Assembly: GCA_020161315.1 (NCBI GenBank)
Contig: JAIUOH010000020.1
Coordinates: 1 to 59,443 of the forward strand
Direction of reading: 5' to 3'
Origin: Actinomycetota bacterium
Lineage (GTDB): Bacteria; Actinomycetota; Actinomycetes; Actinomycetales; Microbacteriaceae
Length of the DNA: 59,443 bases
Part shown: positions 15,930 to 24,455 of the stretch, one piece after another
Position numbering within the stretch: position 1 is the first letter of the stretch
Layout of the letters: the number at the start of each line of letters is the position of its first letter
Notes under the pieces: generated by a model
Database searches by the model: none
What the model saw: the letters and a program-made list of their open reading frames with translations, nothing else
What the model was told of the DNA's origin: nothing
Translations under genes and position numbers: made by a program

Positions 15930-16280
15930 ATGAAACTGGAGTTCCTGTTTATCCCGACCACCGACCTCAACGCCTCGCTCGCCCTCTACCGCGACGGGCT
16001 CGGTTTCACCGAGTTGTGGCGTGAGGGTGACGCCACCGTCGCGCTGACGCTGCCCGGGAGCGAGGTGCAGATCATGCTCGACGCGAATGACCCCGAGGCT
16101 CCTGCTGGCCCGATCTTCGTGGTCGAGAGCGTCGCCGACTTCCACGCGAAGCGGCCTGAGGCGCTGAGCGTAATCGAGGAGCCTGCCGACATCCCTGGTG
16201 GCGCTATGGCGACCTATCAGGAGCCGGGCGGTGCCGTTCTCTACCTCCTTGACCAGTCCACGGACGCCGAAGCGGGCTGA
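15930..16280 (+). CDS. VOC (glyoxalase/bleomycin-resistance/dioxygenase) family protein
   Basis: A 116-residue protein with a single vicinal-oxygen-chelate domain: LEFLFIPTTDLNASLALYRDGLGFTELWREGDATVALTLPG, then a second repeat ending TYQEPGGAVLYLLD with a late metal-type Glu position. The family includes glyoxalases, drug-binding resistance proteins and dioxygenases; the substrate here is unknown. A GAAAGG ribosome site precedes ATG 15930. Pairing with a divergent TetR regulator suggests an inducible detoxification or resistance function. Confidence 0.8.
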   Translation: MKLEFLFIPTTDLNASLALYRDGLGFTELWREGDATVALTLPGSEVQIMLDANDPEAPAGPIFVVESVADFHAKRPEALSVIEEPADIPGGAMATYQEPGGAVLYLLDQSTDAEAG

Positions 16281-16430
16281 ATGGCAACGTCTGCCTCTGC
16301 GAACGAGAGCGGCGTTGCCTGCGAGTCGGAATCCACAACAGGTTCGCGTACGTCCGTGGATGCCGAAGTCTGTCTTGTGCGCGAGGGGTCGAGGCATACC
16401 GCTTGATTCCCTCGCTGTCGGTTGACGCGA

Positions 16431-16520
16431 CTACCGCGTCTTCTCCCACACCGTGCCCCGGTGAATCCCGAGCTGACGAGTGGCCTCGGGGACAATCCGC
16501 AGCTTCTCTGGGAGAATAGA
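16431..16520 (-). pseudogene. Fragment of an HTH-containing protein
   Basis: The minus-strand frame ending at the stop at 16431-16433 reads RIVPEATRQLGIHRGTVWEK and then TR, a plausible helix-turn-helix C-terminus. No start or further homologous sequence is seen upstream, because the 16541 gene begins there. It is probably the decayed tail of a regulator. Confidence 0.3.
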
Positions 16521-16540
16521 GGCGACGAGAGGAGGCGGTC

Positions 16541-17032
16541 ATGGCGTTTCAGGGTGAGGTGCTGTCGATCGGCGCATTGCTTGAGCGCGCACAGGCCGCC
16601 CCACGCCACACGCCCGGCGCAGGCGTCGGCGTGCGCCATACGGCAGCGGGGAACGCTGCTCACGCGGCCGAGTTGCTGGCCTCTGGTGATACGCCAGAAG
16701 CGTGCTGGCGGTTCGGTGTACTCCAAACACTGGATGACTATGCTTCGACGCTTCGACGCGGAGGTGCGCAACTCGCTGCCGAGGTGTTCTCGACCGAACC
16801 TGCCCCAACGGGTTCGGTGCAGCTCGATGCCGCGTTCGCGGCGCTGGCAGACCACCTTGCGGAGTGCGACGGGTGGACGGCTCCGCTCTGGGCTGTTGAT
16901 CCCGCACGACACACTGAGGCGTGGTATCCGGCTGTGCCTGCAATCTTCCGTGAGGAAGCAGAACAGGACAGCCCGCGAGCGTTCCGTCAGCGCGGTATCT
17001 TCATCACCGACCGGTCACTGAGCCGAGCATGA
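16541..17032 (+). CDS. Uncharacterised partner protein of the nucleotidyltransferase cassette
   Basis: A 163-residue soluble, mostly helical protein with no signal peptide. The C-terminal segment (LWAVDPARHTEAWYPAVPAI..., then SPRAFRQRGIFITDRSLSRA) is its most distinctive part and resembles proteins found next to NTases in other actinobacteria (recalled, not searched). AGGAGG is correctly placed before ATG 16541. Its stop overlaps the start of the NTase gene (ATGA), so the two are translationally coupled. The order, a small helical protein followed by an MNT-like enzyme, is that of a toxin-antitoxin or defence pair. Which one is toxic cannot be told. Confidence 0.65.
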   Translation: MAFQGEVLSIGALLERAQAAPRHTPGAGVGVRHTAAGNAAHAAELLASGDTPEACWRFGVLQTLDDYASTLRRGGAQLAAEVFSTEPAPTGSVQLDAAFAALADHLAECDGWTAPLWAVDPARHTEAWYPAVPAIFREEAEQDSPRAFRQRGIFITDRSLSRA

Positions 17033-17586
17033 CGAGGATCGGCGGCGAACTCGGTGCGGAGGATGTTCGGGCACTGTTCCAAGAACTCTCTGACCACCTC
17101 GCCGCCAAGCAGGTGCACGCGCAGCTCTTCGTCGTGGGCGGGGCGGCAATGGCTCTCGCATATGACCGTGACCGCCTCACCCGCGACGTTGACGCGGTGC
17201 TTGTGCCTGCCCCGGAGGTGCGCGAAGCAGCCGAGGCAATCGCCGATGCACGCGGGCTGGAGCCGGACTGGCTCAACGACGCAGCGAAAGGATTTCTGCC
17301 CGGCCAGGACGAGCACCCTGAGACAGTGTTCGAATCGGACTGGTTACTTGTGCAGATCGCATCGCCCGGCTACATGCTTGCGATGAAGCTGCACGCCTCA
17401 CGCGACGAGACCGATCTGAACGACGCCACGACCCTGTTTACTCTGCTCGGGTACACCACCGCAGAGCAGGCAATCGAACTGTTGACGAGCACCTATCCGC
17501 TGGGGCAGCTCCTGCCGAGGCACCGCTACGTCGCCCAAGATATTGCCGAGCGCGCAGCCGCTCGCAGAGCCGAACAAGGCCTCTGA
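17029..17586 (+). CDS. Nucleotidyltransferase (DUF6036/MNT-like)
   Basis: A 185-residue protein. AQLFVVGGAAMALAYDRDRLTRDVDAVL (about residues 32-59) is the nucleotidyltransferase signature, with GG...RxTxDxD giving the metal-binding acidic pair (Asp at about 55 and 57). PGYMLAMKLHASRDETDLNDA is the second conserved block of DUF6036/AbiEii-like NTases. Such enzymes can transfer nucleotides to tRNA or to a protein partner in type IV or VII toxin-antitoxin systems. It is coupled to the preceding gene by a 4-bp overlap and is the last gene before the attR end, a frequent place for cargo defence genes. Confidence 0.8.
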   Translation: MTRIGGELGAEDVRALFQELSDHLAAKQVHAQLFVVGGAAMALAYDRDRLTRDVDAVLVPAPEVREAAEAIADARGLEPDWLNDAAKGFLPGQDEHPETVFESDWLLVQIASPGYMLAMKLHASRDETDLNDATTLFTLLGYTTAEQAIELLTSTYPLGQLLPRHRYVAQDIAERAAARRAEQGL

Positions 17587-17590
17587 ACCG

Positions 17591-17611
17591 ATCACCCCAA
17601 AATCACCCCGA
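17591..17611. repeat. Inner direct repeat, right copy (candidate integrase arm site)
   Basis: Exact 21-bp copy of 8375-8395, same orientation, 69 bp before attR. Between it and attR, ATTCAT/ATGAAT arms (17618-17623 and 17651-17656) form another inverted repeat, and GGGTCTC/GGGACACCC suggests a further small hairpin. Confidence 0.75.
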
Positions 17612-17679
17612 TAACGGATTCATGGGTCTCTGGGACACCCGTAGGCCCTTATGAATCAAGGGAAACCCGGTTTTGACCA

Positions 17680-17724
17680 CCTTCACACGGAAGAGGTCAT
17701 CGGTTCGAGTCCGGTATCGCCCAC
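17680..17724. repeat. attR: displaced 3' half of tRNA-Val(CAC)
   Basis: 45 bp corresponding to 8256-8300. It retains the original host T-stem (ATCGG/CCGGT) and acceptor 3' strand but has no tRNA 5' half, so it is not a functional gene. The original host terminator follows at once. Confidence 0.9.
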
Positions 17725-17730
17725 TAGAGA

Positions 17731-17756
17731 AAGACCCGGCTGCGGCCGGGTCTTTT
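17731..17756 (+). terminator. Original terminator of tRNA-Val(CAC)
   Basis: AAGACCCGGC (17731-17740) pairs with GCCGGGTCTT (17745-17754), followed by TT. Before integration it followed the tRNA; now it follows attR. Confidence 0.85.
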
Positions 17757-17817
17757 GCGTTTGAGCGGCGTGCTGGCGATCAGCCCCCACTCAGCGGGCT
17801 CGCGCGACAATTGCTTG

Positions 17818-18807
17818 GTGAGAGCGGTGAACGAGCGTAGCGCGCAGCTAGGCGATAGGCCCGCACAGCTTACAACGAGGTCTGGCACGCGCGACCGCGG
17901 AAGCCGACGTTCGAGCATCTCTCGGTGGCTGCTGCTCGCTGCACTCGCCCTTGTCGCGCTCATGCTGCTCGGCAATCTACCGGGAGCGTTCGGCACAGCT
18001 ATCGCCGTCGTGACGCCGTGGCTTGGCTTTGCGGTGTTGTTGCTCGCTCTCGCAGCGCTGCTCACGAGGCCTCGCACTATTTGGCTTGCCGCGTTACCTG
18101 CACTTGTCTGGGCGACCACAGTGTGGGGGTTTCTGCCGGCCCCAATGCAGAGCGACCCAAGCAGCGCCGATGGAGGCCTGCTGGTCGCAACCCAGAACGT
18201 GCAGGCTGGCTCGGGCACAGGTGAGCTGTCTGCGCAAACGCTCTCCGCAACTGGCGCCGAGGTGATCGCGTTCACCGAGATCGATGGCGACACAGGGTCG
18301 TCGATCGAGCAGACGCTGACCGAAAGCTACCCGAACGTCTCGCGGGTTGGCACCGTGGGGGTCTGGAGCAAGTACCCGATCTTGAGCGAAGAGCCGCTCG
18401 AGTTGGGGCTTGGCTGGAAGCGGGCGCTGCGCGTCGAGATCGATGCGCCAGCGGGGTCGGTGGCCATCTACGTGGTGCACGCCGCCTCGGTGCGACCTGG
18501 TGCGCAGGGCGAGCGGGACAGCATGCTGAGAGCACTCGGGGCAGAGATCGCAGCTGATCCGAGCCCACACGTCATCGCCATGGGCGATTTCAATGCGGCC
18601 TCGACAGACCCTGCACTCGATAGCGTGCGGGGCCAGCTCGCCGAGGCCCGATTCTCTGGCATCGGCCCGTCGTTCACCTGGCCGACTGCATTGCCGATCG
18701 TGCGCATCGACCATGTGTTTCAACGCGGCTTTACGCGGGCCTCGGCGCAGTCGATGCCGGCGGGAGGCAGCGATCACCTCGCGATCTTGGCTGCCCTACA
18801 GGGTTAA
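17818..18807 (+). CDS. Membrane-associated endonuclease/exonuclease/phosphatase family protein
   Basis: About 330 residues. Two or three hydrophobic helices near the N-terminus (LLLAALALVALMLL, then a longer pair) precede an EEP domain. ATQNVQAGSG is the N/Asn metal motif, TEIDGD the metal-binding Glu, VVHAASV and AMGDFNA the catalytic DxN, and GGSDHLAI the catalytic DH. This fits DNase I/sphingomyelinase-like phosphodiesterases facing outward. The frame is open from TTG 17755, but that codon lies inside the terminator; GTG 17818 or 17827 is more plausible. The substrate is unknown. The end overlaps the convergent GNAT gene by 12 bp. Confidence 0.8.
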   Translation: MRAVNERSAQLGDRPAQLTTRSGTRDRGSRRSSISRWLLLAALALVALMLLGNLPGAFGTAIAVVTPWLGFAVLLLALAALLTRPRTIWLAALPALVWATTVWGFLPAPMQSDPSSADGGLLVATQNVQAGSGTGELSAQTLSATGAEVIAFTEIDGDTGSSIEQTLTESYPNVSRVGTVGVWSKYPILSEEPLELGLGWKRALRVEIDAPAGSVAIYVVHAASVRPGAQGERDSMLRALGAEIAADPSPHVIAMGDFNAASTDPALDSVRGQLAEARFSGIGPSFTWPTALPIVRIDHVFQRGFTRASAQSMPAGGSDHLAILAALQG

Positions 18808-19284
18808 CCCGTAGCGCTGCATCGGGTATCCGGCTATCGGGTGCGGGCTTGGATCGCCCATCGCCACGAACCCTGCCCGCTCGTACAACTCGATCGCCCG
18901 GCTGTTTACGTCTCTCACCTCGAGCTCTAGAGCCGCATAGCCCTGCTCTCTGGAGTGATGAATCGCATCAGCGAGTAGTGCGCGACCGACACCGCCACCG
19001 ACCCCATCAGGGTCGACAGCAACAAAGTGTAGGTACGCCACGGTCGGGGCATCATTCACTGTCTCGACTAGCGCAAACCCCAGGCGAGGGGCCGTGGCAA
19101 CGCTAAAGCGCACTGACGGGATCGCCAGTGACTTTCGTACCCATTCCGCCATCGCCTGTTCATCAACCGAGCCGTCGCGCGCCGCAAGTGCACGCACCCA
19201 AATGTTTGCGCAGAGGTTGGCATCTTCAGGCACAACGCCGGTTCGAATGGTCACGGGTGGGGGAGTCGCATTGCTTTTCGTCAC
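18796..19284 (-). CDS. GNAT family N-acetyltransferase
   Basis: A 162-residue protein. The acetyl-CoA site is AVDPDGVGGGVGRALLADAIHHSREQGY (about residues 90-116), and NSRAIELYERAGFVAMG is the standard C-terminal GNAT motif. The acceptor is unknown. It is convergent with the EEP gene and divergent from the membrane protein gene at 19356. It is a stand-alone gene with ordinary chromosomal codon use. Confidence 0.88.
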   Translation of the reverse strand: MTKSNATPPPVTIRTGVVPEDANLCANIWVRALAARDGSVDEQAMAEWVRKSLAIPSVRFSVATAPRLGFALVETVNDAPTVAYLHFVAVDPDGVGGGVGRALLADAIHHSREQGYAALELEVRDVNSRAIELYERAGFVAMGDPSPHPIAGYPMQRYGLTL

Positions 19285-19355
19285 GGTTCAAGTATTGTGC
19301 ACGCACGCGCCTAGGTGCGCTCGTGTTTACCCACGGTTCAGATAGGCTCTCAGCT

Positions 19356-20303
19356 ATGGTGTGGGGCTGGGTGCAACGAGTCGTGGGCTCGCTGCTCGTG
19401 TCTCCCTCGAAACTGGCCGACATGCCGGCGCTTGCCGCTCACTCGCTCTCGCCAGAGCACGTCTGTGACGCAGCGGGCGTACAGCGCCTGGCTGAGCTTG
19501 GCCCGCACAACGCACTCGTCGTATCGGTTGACGATGTGGTGAGCCCAGCCGCTCGGGCGCGCACCCTGTGGCATGCGCTTGAGGGTGGCGTGGTGATCCT
19601 CTTCGTTGAAGCCGTGAACACGGCTGAGGGGTTGCGCCTGACCAACGAATTGCGCGGGATCGCCGTGCGCCTCGACGAACCGCCCGAAACTGGGCAGCGT
19701 GCGCTCTACGGGGTAAATGTGACGGCACTGCTGCGGGCAACGCTCGCGGGCCCGGAACAGGGACACTTAGAAGATGCGCTTCGCGGTATGCCCGCCCATC
19801 GCACACCCCGCAAGGCGCTTGCGCTGCTGCCCGAATCAATGCTGGTGCAGCGAACGAACTGGGTGCAGCGCACGCTGCGACACCCCAGCATGCCCGTCTA
19901 CCTGATCGTGTTCATCTATTCGTCGCTACGAGTGCTGCCTGTCGCGCTTATCCGTGAGTTTCACGGCAGCCTTCTCGTGCTCTGGGCGATCGACATAATC
20001 ACCGCCGTGCCCTATACCTGGGGTGTGCTCGCGATGTTGTTTGCGCCAAAGCGACGCATACGCCTGCTGGCCGCGCTGACTACGCTGGTGACATTTGTGG
20101 GGCCGTACGTCTACTTCTGGATGCACGGAAGGGGCTACCCGCCCTACGTGCCGATTGTGATCGTGGCGCTCACACTCGGCAGCGTGCTGCTCGAAGCGAA
20201 CCGCTACCGGCAAGAGCAGCAGTTACGCAGGCGCTACCGCTCGGTGTCTGCCGCTCCCGCCAAGACGGTTTCGTCGGCCGAGACAGCCGCAGAAGCTCGC
20301 TGA
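19356..20303 (+). CDS. Uncharacterised integral membrane protein
   Basis: 315 residues. The N-terminal half is a soluble domain (about residues 1-170) with no recognised motif. Then four hydrophobic helices follow (VYLIVFIYSSLRVLPVALI, LLVLWAIDIITAVPYTWGVL, LLAALTTLVTFVGPYVYFW, VPIVIVALTLGSVLL), then a basic tail. ATG 19356 is chosen because upstream in-frame codons run antisense through the GNAT gene. The last 70 bp overlap the convergent phosphatidylcholine synthase-like gene, an unusually long tail-to-tail overlap. Confidence 0.7.
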   Translation: MVWGWVQRVVGSLLVSPSKLADMPALAAHSLSPEHVCDAAGVQRLAELGPHNALVVSVDDVVSPAARARTLWHALEGGVVILFVEAVNTAEGLRLTNELRGIAVRLDEPPETGQRALYGVNVTALLRATLAGPEQGHLEDALRGMPAHRTPRKALALLPESMLVQRTNWVQRTLRHPSMPVYLIVFIYSSLRVLPVALIREFHGSLLVLWAIDIITAVPYTWGVLAMLFAPKRRIRLLAALTTLVTFVGPYVYFWMHGRGYPPYVPIVIVALTLGSVLLEANRYRQEQQLRRRYRSVSAAPAKTVSSAETAAEAR

Positions 20304-21007
20304 GACCGTTTTGCGGTGACGGTGCGAATGAGACCGAGCACCACGATCCAGAGCCCTGAGACGATCCAGATGATAAATGCCCAGTGCACCTGCACCGGGT
20401 AGTAGACCACAAGCACGCCAGACGATACGACCCAAGCGAGGGTCGCGATTACGTTGAGCGCCATAAACCTCTTGACGCGGAACGGGTGCACAAAGGTAAT
20501 CGGCGCCCAGGTGAGCACAGAGAAGAAGACCACGATGATCGCGTTGACGAGTGTGTTTGGCTGGGCGAGCCAGAGTGCGAGGGCGACAATGTTCCATGTC
20601 GCGGGAAAGCCCATGAAGTAGTAGTCATCGGTCTTCATCTTCGTGTTCGCGTAGCAGAACATCGAGGTGACATTGATGAGCACGAGAAGCACGACCGCAA
20701 GCGTGCCCTCGCCGAGCAGCCCTGCCCGATACATGAAGAGCGCCGGAATGAACGTCCAGGTCAGATAGTCGACCACGCAGTCGAGGATCACCCCGTCAAA
20801 GTTCGGGGCGTACTTTTTGACGTCTGCGCGTCGGGCGAGCGAACCATCGACCCCGTCGACGACGAGGGCTATGCCGAGGTAGAGCCACATCAGCTTGTGC
20901 TGGTCTGCGAAGAGGGCGAGCATTGCGAGCGTTGCCCAGATCACTCCGGTGAGCGTGAATGCGTGTACTGACCAGGCGGCGACGACGCGAGTGCGGTGAG
21001 AGGTCAT
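20234..21007 (-). CDS. pcs: CDP-alcohol phosphatidyltransferase, phosphatidylcholine synthase-like
   Basis: A 257-residue integral membrane enzyme. VDGVDGSLARRADVKKYAPN and then FDGVILDCVVDY (about residues 45-76) give the CDP-alcohol motif DGxDGxxAR(x)nFDGxxLDxxxD. The spacing and the PALFMYRAG context are those of phosphatidylcholine synthase (Pcs), which condenses CDP-diacylglycerol with choline. Seven to eight hydrophobic helices follow. A phosphatidylinositol or glycerophosphate synthase is the alternative, but those are shorter and lack the FDGxxLDxxxDY context. ATG 21007 or GTG 21013 may be the start. It sits just upstream of, and divergent from, thrS. Confidence 0.78.
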   Translation of the reverse strand: MTSHRTRVVAAWSVHAFTLTGVIWATLAMLALFADQHKLMWLYLGIALVVDGVDGSLARRADVKKYAPNFDGVILDCVVDYLTWTFIPALFMYRAGLLGEGTLAVVLLVLINVTSMFCYANTKMKTDDYYFMGFPATWNIVALALWLAQPNTLVNAIIVVFFSVLTWAPITFVHPFRVKRFMALNVIATLAWVVSSGVLVVYYPVQVHWAFIIWIVSGLWIVVLGLIRTVTAKRSQRASAAVSADETVLAGAADTER

Positions 21008-21080
21008 AATCACACGACTCTAGTCGAAGAGCCACACCCGCTAGGATTAGTGGGTCTATTTAGCTCGAAGGAGTCGAACC

Positions 21081-23063
21081 GTGGCAGATGGTTTCAGCCT
21101 GTTCACCGACCGTTCTATCGTCGCGATGCGCGTGAACGGCGAATTGCGCGATCTCGCGGCAGAGGTGACAGAGACCGACACGGTCGAGCCTGTCGCAATC
21201 GACAGCGAAGACGGACTAAACATTCTGCGCCACTCGGCAGCGCACGTGCTCGCGCAGGCGGTGCAGCGCATCAATCCAGAGGCCAAGCTCGGCATCGGCC
21301 CTCCCATCACCGACGGTTTCTACTACGACTTCGACCCTGCATCGCCCTTTACTCCCGAGAATCTTCGCGAGATCGAAAAAGAGATGCAGAAGATCGTCAA
21401 GCAGGGCCAACGCTTTGTGCGTCGGGTTGTGACCGATGACGAGGCCCGCGCGGAGCTCGCGAACGAGCCGTACAAGCTCGAATTGATTGGGCTCAAGGGT
21501 GGCGCTGGTGACGAGGTTGCTGGCAACGACAACGAGAACGTTGAGGTCGGCGGTGCCGAGCTCACCATCTACGACAACATCGATCCGAAGACCGGCGAGC
21601 TGTGCTGGAAAGATCTCTGCCGCGGCCCGCACGTGCCGAATACCCGCATGCTCGGCAACGGTTGGGCGCTCATGCGCGCCTCGGGCGCGTACTGGCGCGG
21701 CAGCGAGAAGAACCCCATGCTGCAGCGCATCTACGGCACCGCATGGCCCTCGAAAGACGAGTTGCGTGCCTACCAGCTGCGCCTCGAAGAGGCTGCAAAG
21801 CGCGACCACCGCAAGCTCGGCAAAGAGCTTGACCTTTTCTCGTTCCCCGAAGAGATCGGCTCGGGAATGTCGGTATGGCACCCTCGCGGCGGCATTATTC
21901 GTGGCGAAATGGAGCAGCACGCGCGCAAGCGCCACATTGAGGGCGGCTACACCTACGTGTACACGCCGCACATCTCAAAAGAAGATCTCTTCTGGCAGTC
22001 GAACCACCTGGTCAACTACAAAGATGACATGTTTCCGCCGATTCGCATCGACGAAGAAACCGATGCCGAGGGCAACGTCACCAAAAAGGGTGTCGACTAC
22101 TACCTGAAGCCGATGAACTGCCCAATGCACATTCTCATTTACAAGGAGCGTGCGCGCAGCTACCGCGATCTGCCCTTGCGCCTCGCCGAGAATGGCACGG
22201 TCTATCGCTACGAGCTCTCAGGTGCGTTGCACGGCCTCACCCGCGTGCGCGGCTTCACTCAAGACGACTCGCACCTCTTCGTCGCGCCCGACCAGCTTCA
22301 GGAAGAAGCAGGTAAGGTGCTTGAGTTCATCATCTCGATGCTGCGTGATTTCGGTCTCGAAGACTTCGAGCTTGAGCTCTCGATGAAAGACAACGAGAAA
22401 GATAAGTGGATCGGCACCGAGGAGTTCTGGGAGTCGTCGACCGACGCCCTGCGCCAGGTGGCACTCGCTTCTGGCCTAAAGCTCACCGAGGTGCCGGGCG
22501 AGGCCGCGTTTTACGGTCCCAAGATCGACTTGAAGACCCGCGATGCGATTGGTCGTGTGTGGCAGCTCTCGACCGTGCAGGTTGACCCGAACCTGCCTGA
22601 GCGCTTCGACCTCGAGTTCACCGGTGCCGACGGTGAAAAGCACCGTCCCATCATGATTCACCGTGCCCTGTTCGGTTCGATCGAGCGCTTCTTCGCGATT
22701 CTGCTTGAGCACTACGCCGGTGTGTTCCCGGTGTGGCTCGCACCAGTGCAGGTAGTGGGTATTCCCGTGGCCGAGCAGTACGGGGATTACCTCGACGGCG
22801 TGATCTCGCAGCTGCGCGTCGCAGGTGTGCGCGCCGAGGTTGACCACAGCGACGACCGCATGCCGAAGAAGATTCGCACGCACACGAAGGCGAAGGTTCC
22901 GTTCCAGCTCATTGCTGGCGAAGAGGATCGCGCGGCCGGTGCCGTGAGCTTCCGCTTCCGCGATGGCACGCAGATGAACGGCGTGCCGGTAGACGAGGCG
23001 ATCCAGCGCATTCTGCGATCGATTGAGACGCACGAGCAGGTGACCACCGCGTGGATCGAGTAG
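21081..23063 (+). CDS. thrS: Threonine-tRNA ligase
   Basis: A 660-residue class II synthetase that charges tRNA-Thr. In order: a TGS domain (about 1-65), the SAD editing-type domain beginning [14 protein letters not shown] with HSAAH and [24 protein letters not shown], and a catalytic core containing [11 protein letters not shown] with the zinc Cys, [11 protein letters not shown] (motif 2 region with a zinc His) and [13 protein letters not shown] (motif 3). The C-terminal anticodon-binding domain starts [13 protein letters not shown] 21081 follows AAGGAG. It overlaps the next gene by 13 bp and leads a thrS-HIT-yebC-ruvC transcript. No T-box is seen upstream. Confidence 0.97.
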   Translation: MADGFSLFTDRSIVAMRVNGELRDLAAEVTETDTVEPVAIDSEDGLNILRHSAAHVLAQAVQRINPEAKLGIGPPITDGFYYDFDPASPFTPENLREIEKEMQKIVKQGQRFVRRVVTDDEARAELANEPYKLELIGLKGGAGDEVAGNDNENVEVGGAELTIYDNIDPKTGELCWKDLCRGPHVPNTRMLGNGWALMRASGAYWRGSEKNPMLQRIYGTAWPSKDELRAYQLRLEEAAKRDHRKLGKELDLFSFPEEIGSGMSVWHPRGGIIRGEMEQHARKRHIEGGYTYVYTPHISKEDLFWQSNHLVNYKDDMFPPIRIDEETDAEGNVTKKGVDYYLKPMNCPMHILIYKERARSYRDLPLRLAENGTVYRYELSGALHGLTRVRGFTQDDSHLFVAPDQLQEEAGKVLEFIISMLRDFGLEDFELELSMKDNEKDKWIGTEEFWESSTDALRQVALASGLKLTEVPGEAAFYGPKIDLKTRDAIGRVWQLSTVQVDPNLPERFDLEFTGADGEKHRPIMIHRALFGSIERFFAILLEHYAGVFPVWLAPVQVVGIPVAEQYGDYLDGVISQLRVAGVRAEVDHSDDRMPKKIRTHTKAKVPFQLIAGEEDRAAGAVSFRFRDGTQMNGVPVDEAIQRILRSIETHEQVTTAWIE

Positions 23064-23623
23064 ACGGGGCGCACGCTGAAACGCTCGCCGAAAGCGGGCT
23101 GGTCGGCGACCCCGATGACATGCAGCGCCTGTGGACGCCGCATCGCATGGTGTACATCGCTGACACGCATCAGCCAGATGAGCATGACTGCCCGTTCTGC
23201 CATGCGCCATCGCTAGACGACGAGCAGGCGCTCATCGTGTACCGAGGCGAGACTTGCTACGCCCTGCTGAACCTCTACCCGTACAACAACGGGCACCTAT
23301 TGGTGTGCCCGTACCGCCACATCTCGACCTATGACGAGGCGACGCCAGAAGAGGTTGCCGAGATCGGTGCGATTACGCAGACCGCAATGCGCGTGCTGAA
23401 AGAGGCGATGGGTTGCCACGGTTTCAACATCGGCATGAACCAGGGCGAAATCGCAGGGGCGGGCATTGCCGCACACCTGCACCAGCACATCGTGCCGAGG
23501 TGGCGTGCGGACGCCAACTTCTTCCCGATCATCGCGAAGACCAAGGCCCTGCCGCAGCTGCTTGGCGATGTTCGCGAGAGGATCGCGGCCGCGTGGCCCG
23601 TGGACCCAGGACCAAGGCGCTAG
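23051..23623 (+). CDS. HIT domain protein, Ap4A hydrolase/phosphorylase-like
   Basis: A 190-residue protein. CPFCHA (about residues 46-51) supplies zinc-type Cys residues, [17 protein letters not shown] is the HIT-family middle, and [10 protein letters not shown] (about 141-150) is the HxHxHxx catalytic triad. Actinobacterial members next to thrS hydrolyse diadenosine polyphosphates or related adenylates. The GTG start lies inside the 3' end of thrS (13-bp overlap), suggesting coupling to the synthetase that can produce Ap4A. Confidence 0.88.
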   Translation: MDRVDGAHAETLAESGLVGDPDDMQRLWTPHRMVYIADTHQPDEHDCPFCHAPSLDDEQALIVYRGETCYALLNLYPYNNGHLLVCPYRHISTYDEATPEEVAEIGAITQTAMRVLKEAMGCHGFNIGMNQGEIAGAGIAAHLHQHIVPRWRADANFFPIIAKTKALPQLLGDVRERIAAAWPVDPGPRR

Positions 23624-23675
23624 CGAATCTCAATAGACTTTTCATAACGACTGAACTTACGAAAGAGGAGCTCCC

Positions 23676-24440
23676 GTGTCCGGACACTCCAAGTGGGCAA
23701 CCACGAAGCACAAGAAGGCCATTATCGATTCGCGTCGCGCGAAGGCTTTCGCCAAGTACATCAAGGTGATTGAGGTCGCTGCGCGCATTGGTGGCGCCGA
23801 CCTCGAGGGCAACCCGGCGCTCGCCGATGCCGTGCACAAGGCAAAGAAGCAGTCGGTTCCCGGCGACAACATTGACCGCGCCATCAAGCGCGGCGCGGGT
23901 ATCTCGGGTGAGGTCGTCGAGTACACGACGATCATGTACGAAGCGTACGGCCCGAACGGCGTGGCGCTCATGATCGAGTGTCTGACCGATAACAAGAACC
24001 GTGCCGCCGCCGAGGTGCGCACCGCGCTCAGCCGTAACGGTGGCAACCTCGGCGAGCAGGGCAGTGTCGCGTACAACTTCGAGCGCAAGGGTGTCATCAC
24101 CGTGCCCGCCGAGGGCACGACCGAAGACGATGTGCTGATGGCCGTGCTCGACGCGGGTGCCGAAGAGGTCAACCCGACGCCGAACGGCGAGGCATTCGAG
24201 GTGCTGACCGAGGCCACCGATCTGGTTGCAGTGCGCACCGCGCTCGTTGAGGCCGGCATCGACTACGAGTCGGCCGACGCCGAGTTCGTGCCAAACCTGA
24301 AGGTTGAGATCGATGCAGACACCGCGCGCAAGGTGTTTCGCCTGATCGATGCACTCGAAGACAGCGACGATGTGCAGAACGTCTTCTCGAACTTCGATCT
24401 CACCGCTGAGGTGCAGGCCGAGCTCGAGAGCGACGACTAG
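23676..24440 (+). CDS. yebC: YebC/PmpR family transcription/translation regulator
   Basis: 254 residues, full length for the family. [30 protein letters not shown] is the invariant N-terminus, followed by [36 protein letters not shown] and the [28 protein letters not shown] block. YebC proteins bind DNA as regulators and, from recent work, help ribosomes through difficult proline stretches. The gene stands directly upstream of ruvC, its usual genomic place. GTG 23676 has AGGAG at the correct distance. Confidence 0.95.
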   Translation: MSGHSKWATTKHKKAIIDSRRAKAFAKYIKVIEVAARIGGADLEGNPALADAVHKAKKQSVPGDNIDRAIKRGAGISGEVVEYTTIMYEAYGPNGVALMIECLTDNKNRAAAEVRTALSRNGGNLGEQGSVAYNFERKGVITVPAEGTTEDDVLMAVLDAGAEEVNPTPNGEAFEVLTEATDLVAVRTALVEAGIDYESADAEFVPNLKVEIDADTARKVFRLIDALEDSDDVQNVFSNFDLTAEVQAELESDD

Positions 24441-24455
24441 CAGGAGCCTGAGCGC

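Larger units (their letters stand above)
8256..17724. mobile_element. Integrative mobilizable element in tRNA-Val(CAC), about 9.5 kb, complete
   Basis: It is bounded by 45-bp direct repeats that include the 3' half of the tRNA gene. A second 21-bp direct repeat lies about 70 bp inside each end. It carries a tyrosine integrase and excisionase at the tRNA-proximal end, a MobF relaxase-helicase, and cargo genes (GNAT, RidA, TetR/VOC, NTase cassette). No type IV secretion or coupling-protein genes are present, so transfer would depend on a helper conjugative element. All transfer and integration genes look full length. Confidence 0.9.

Noticed and set aside
17680-17724. A second tRNA-Val gene
   Set aside because: Only the 3' half is present with no D-arm or 5' acceptor strand; it is attR.
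17755-17817. TTG 17755 as the start of the EEP protein
   Set aside because: It lies inside the tRNA terminator; translation from there is implausible.
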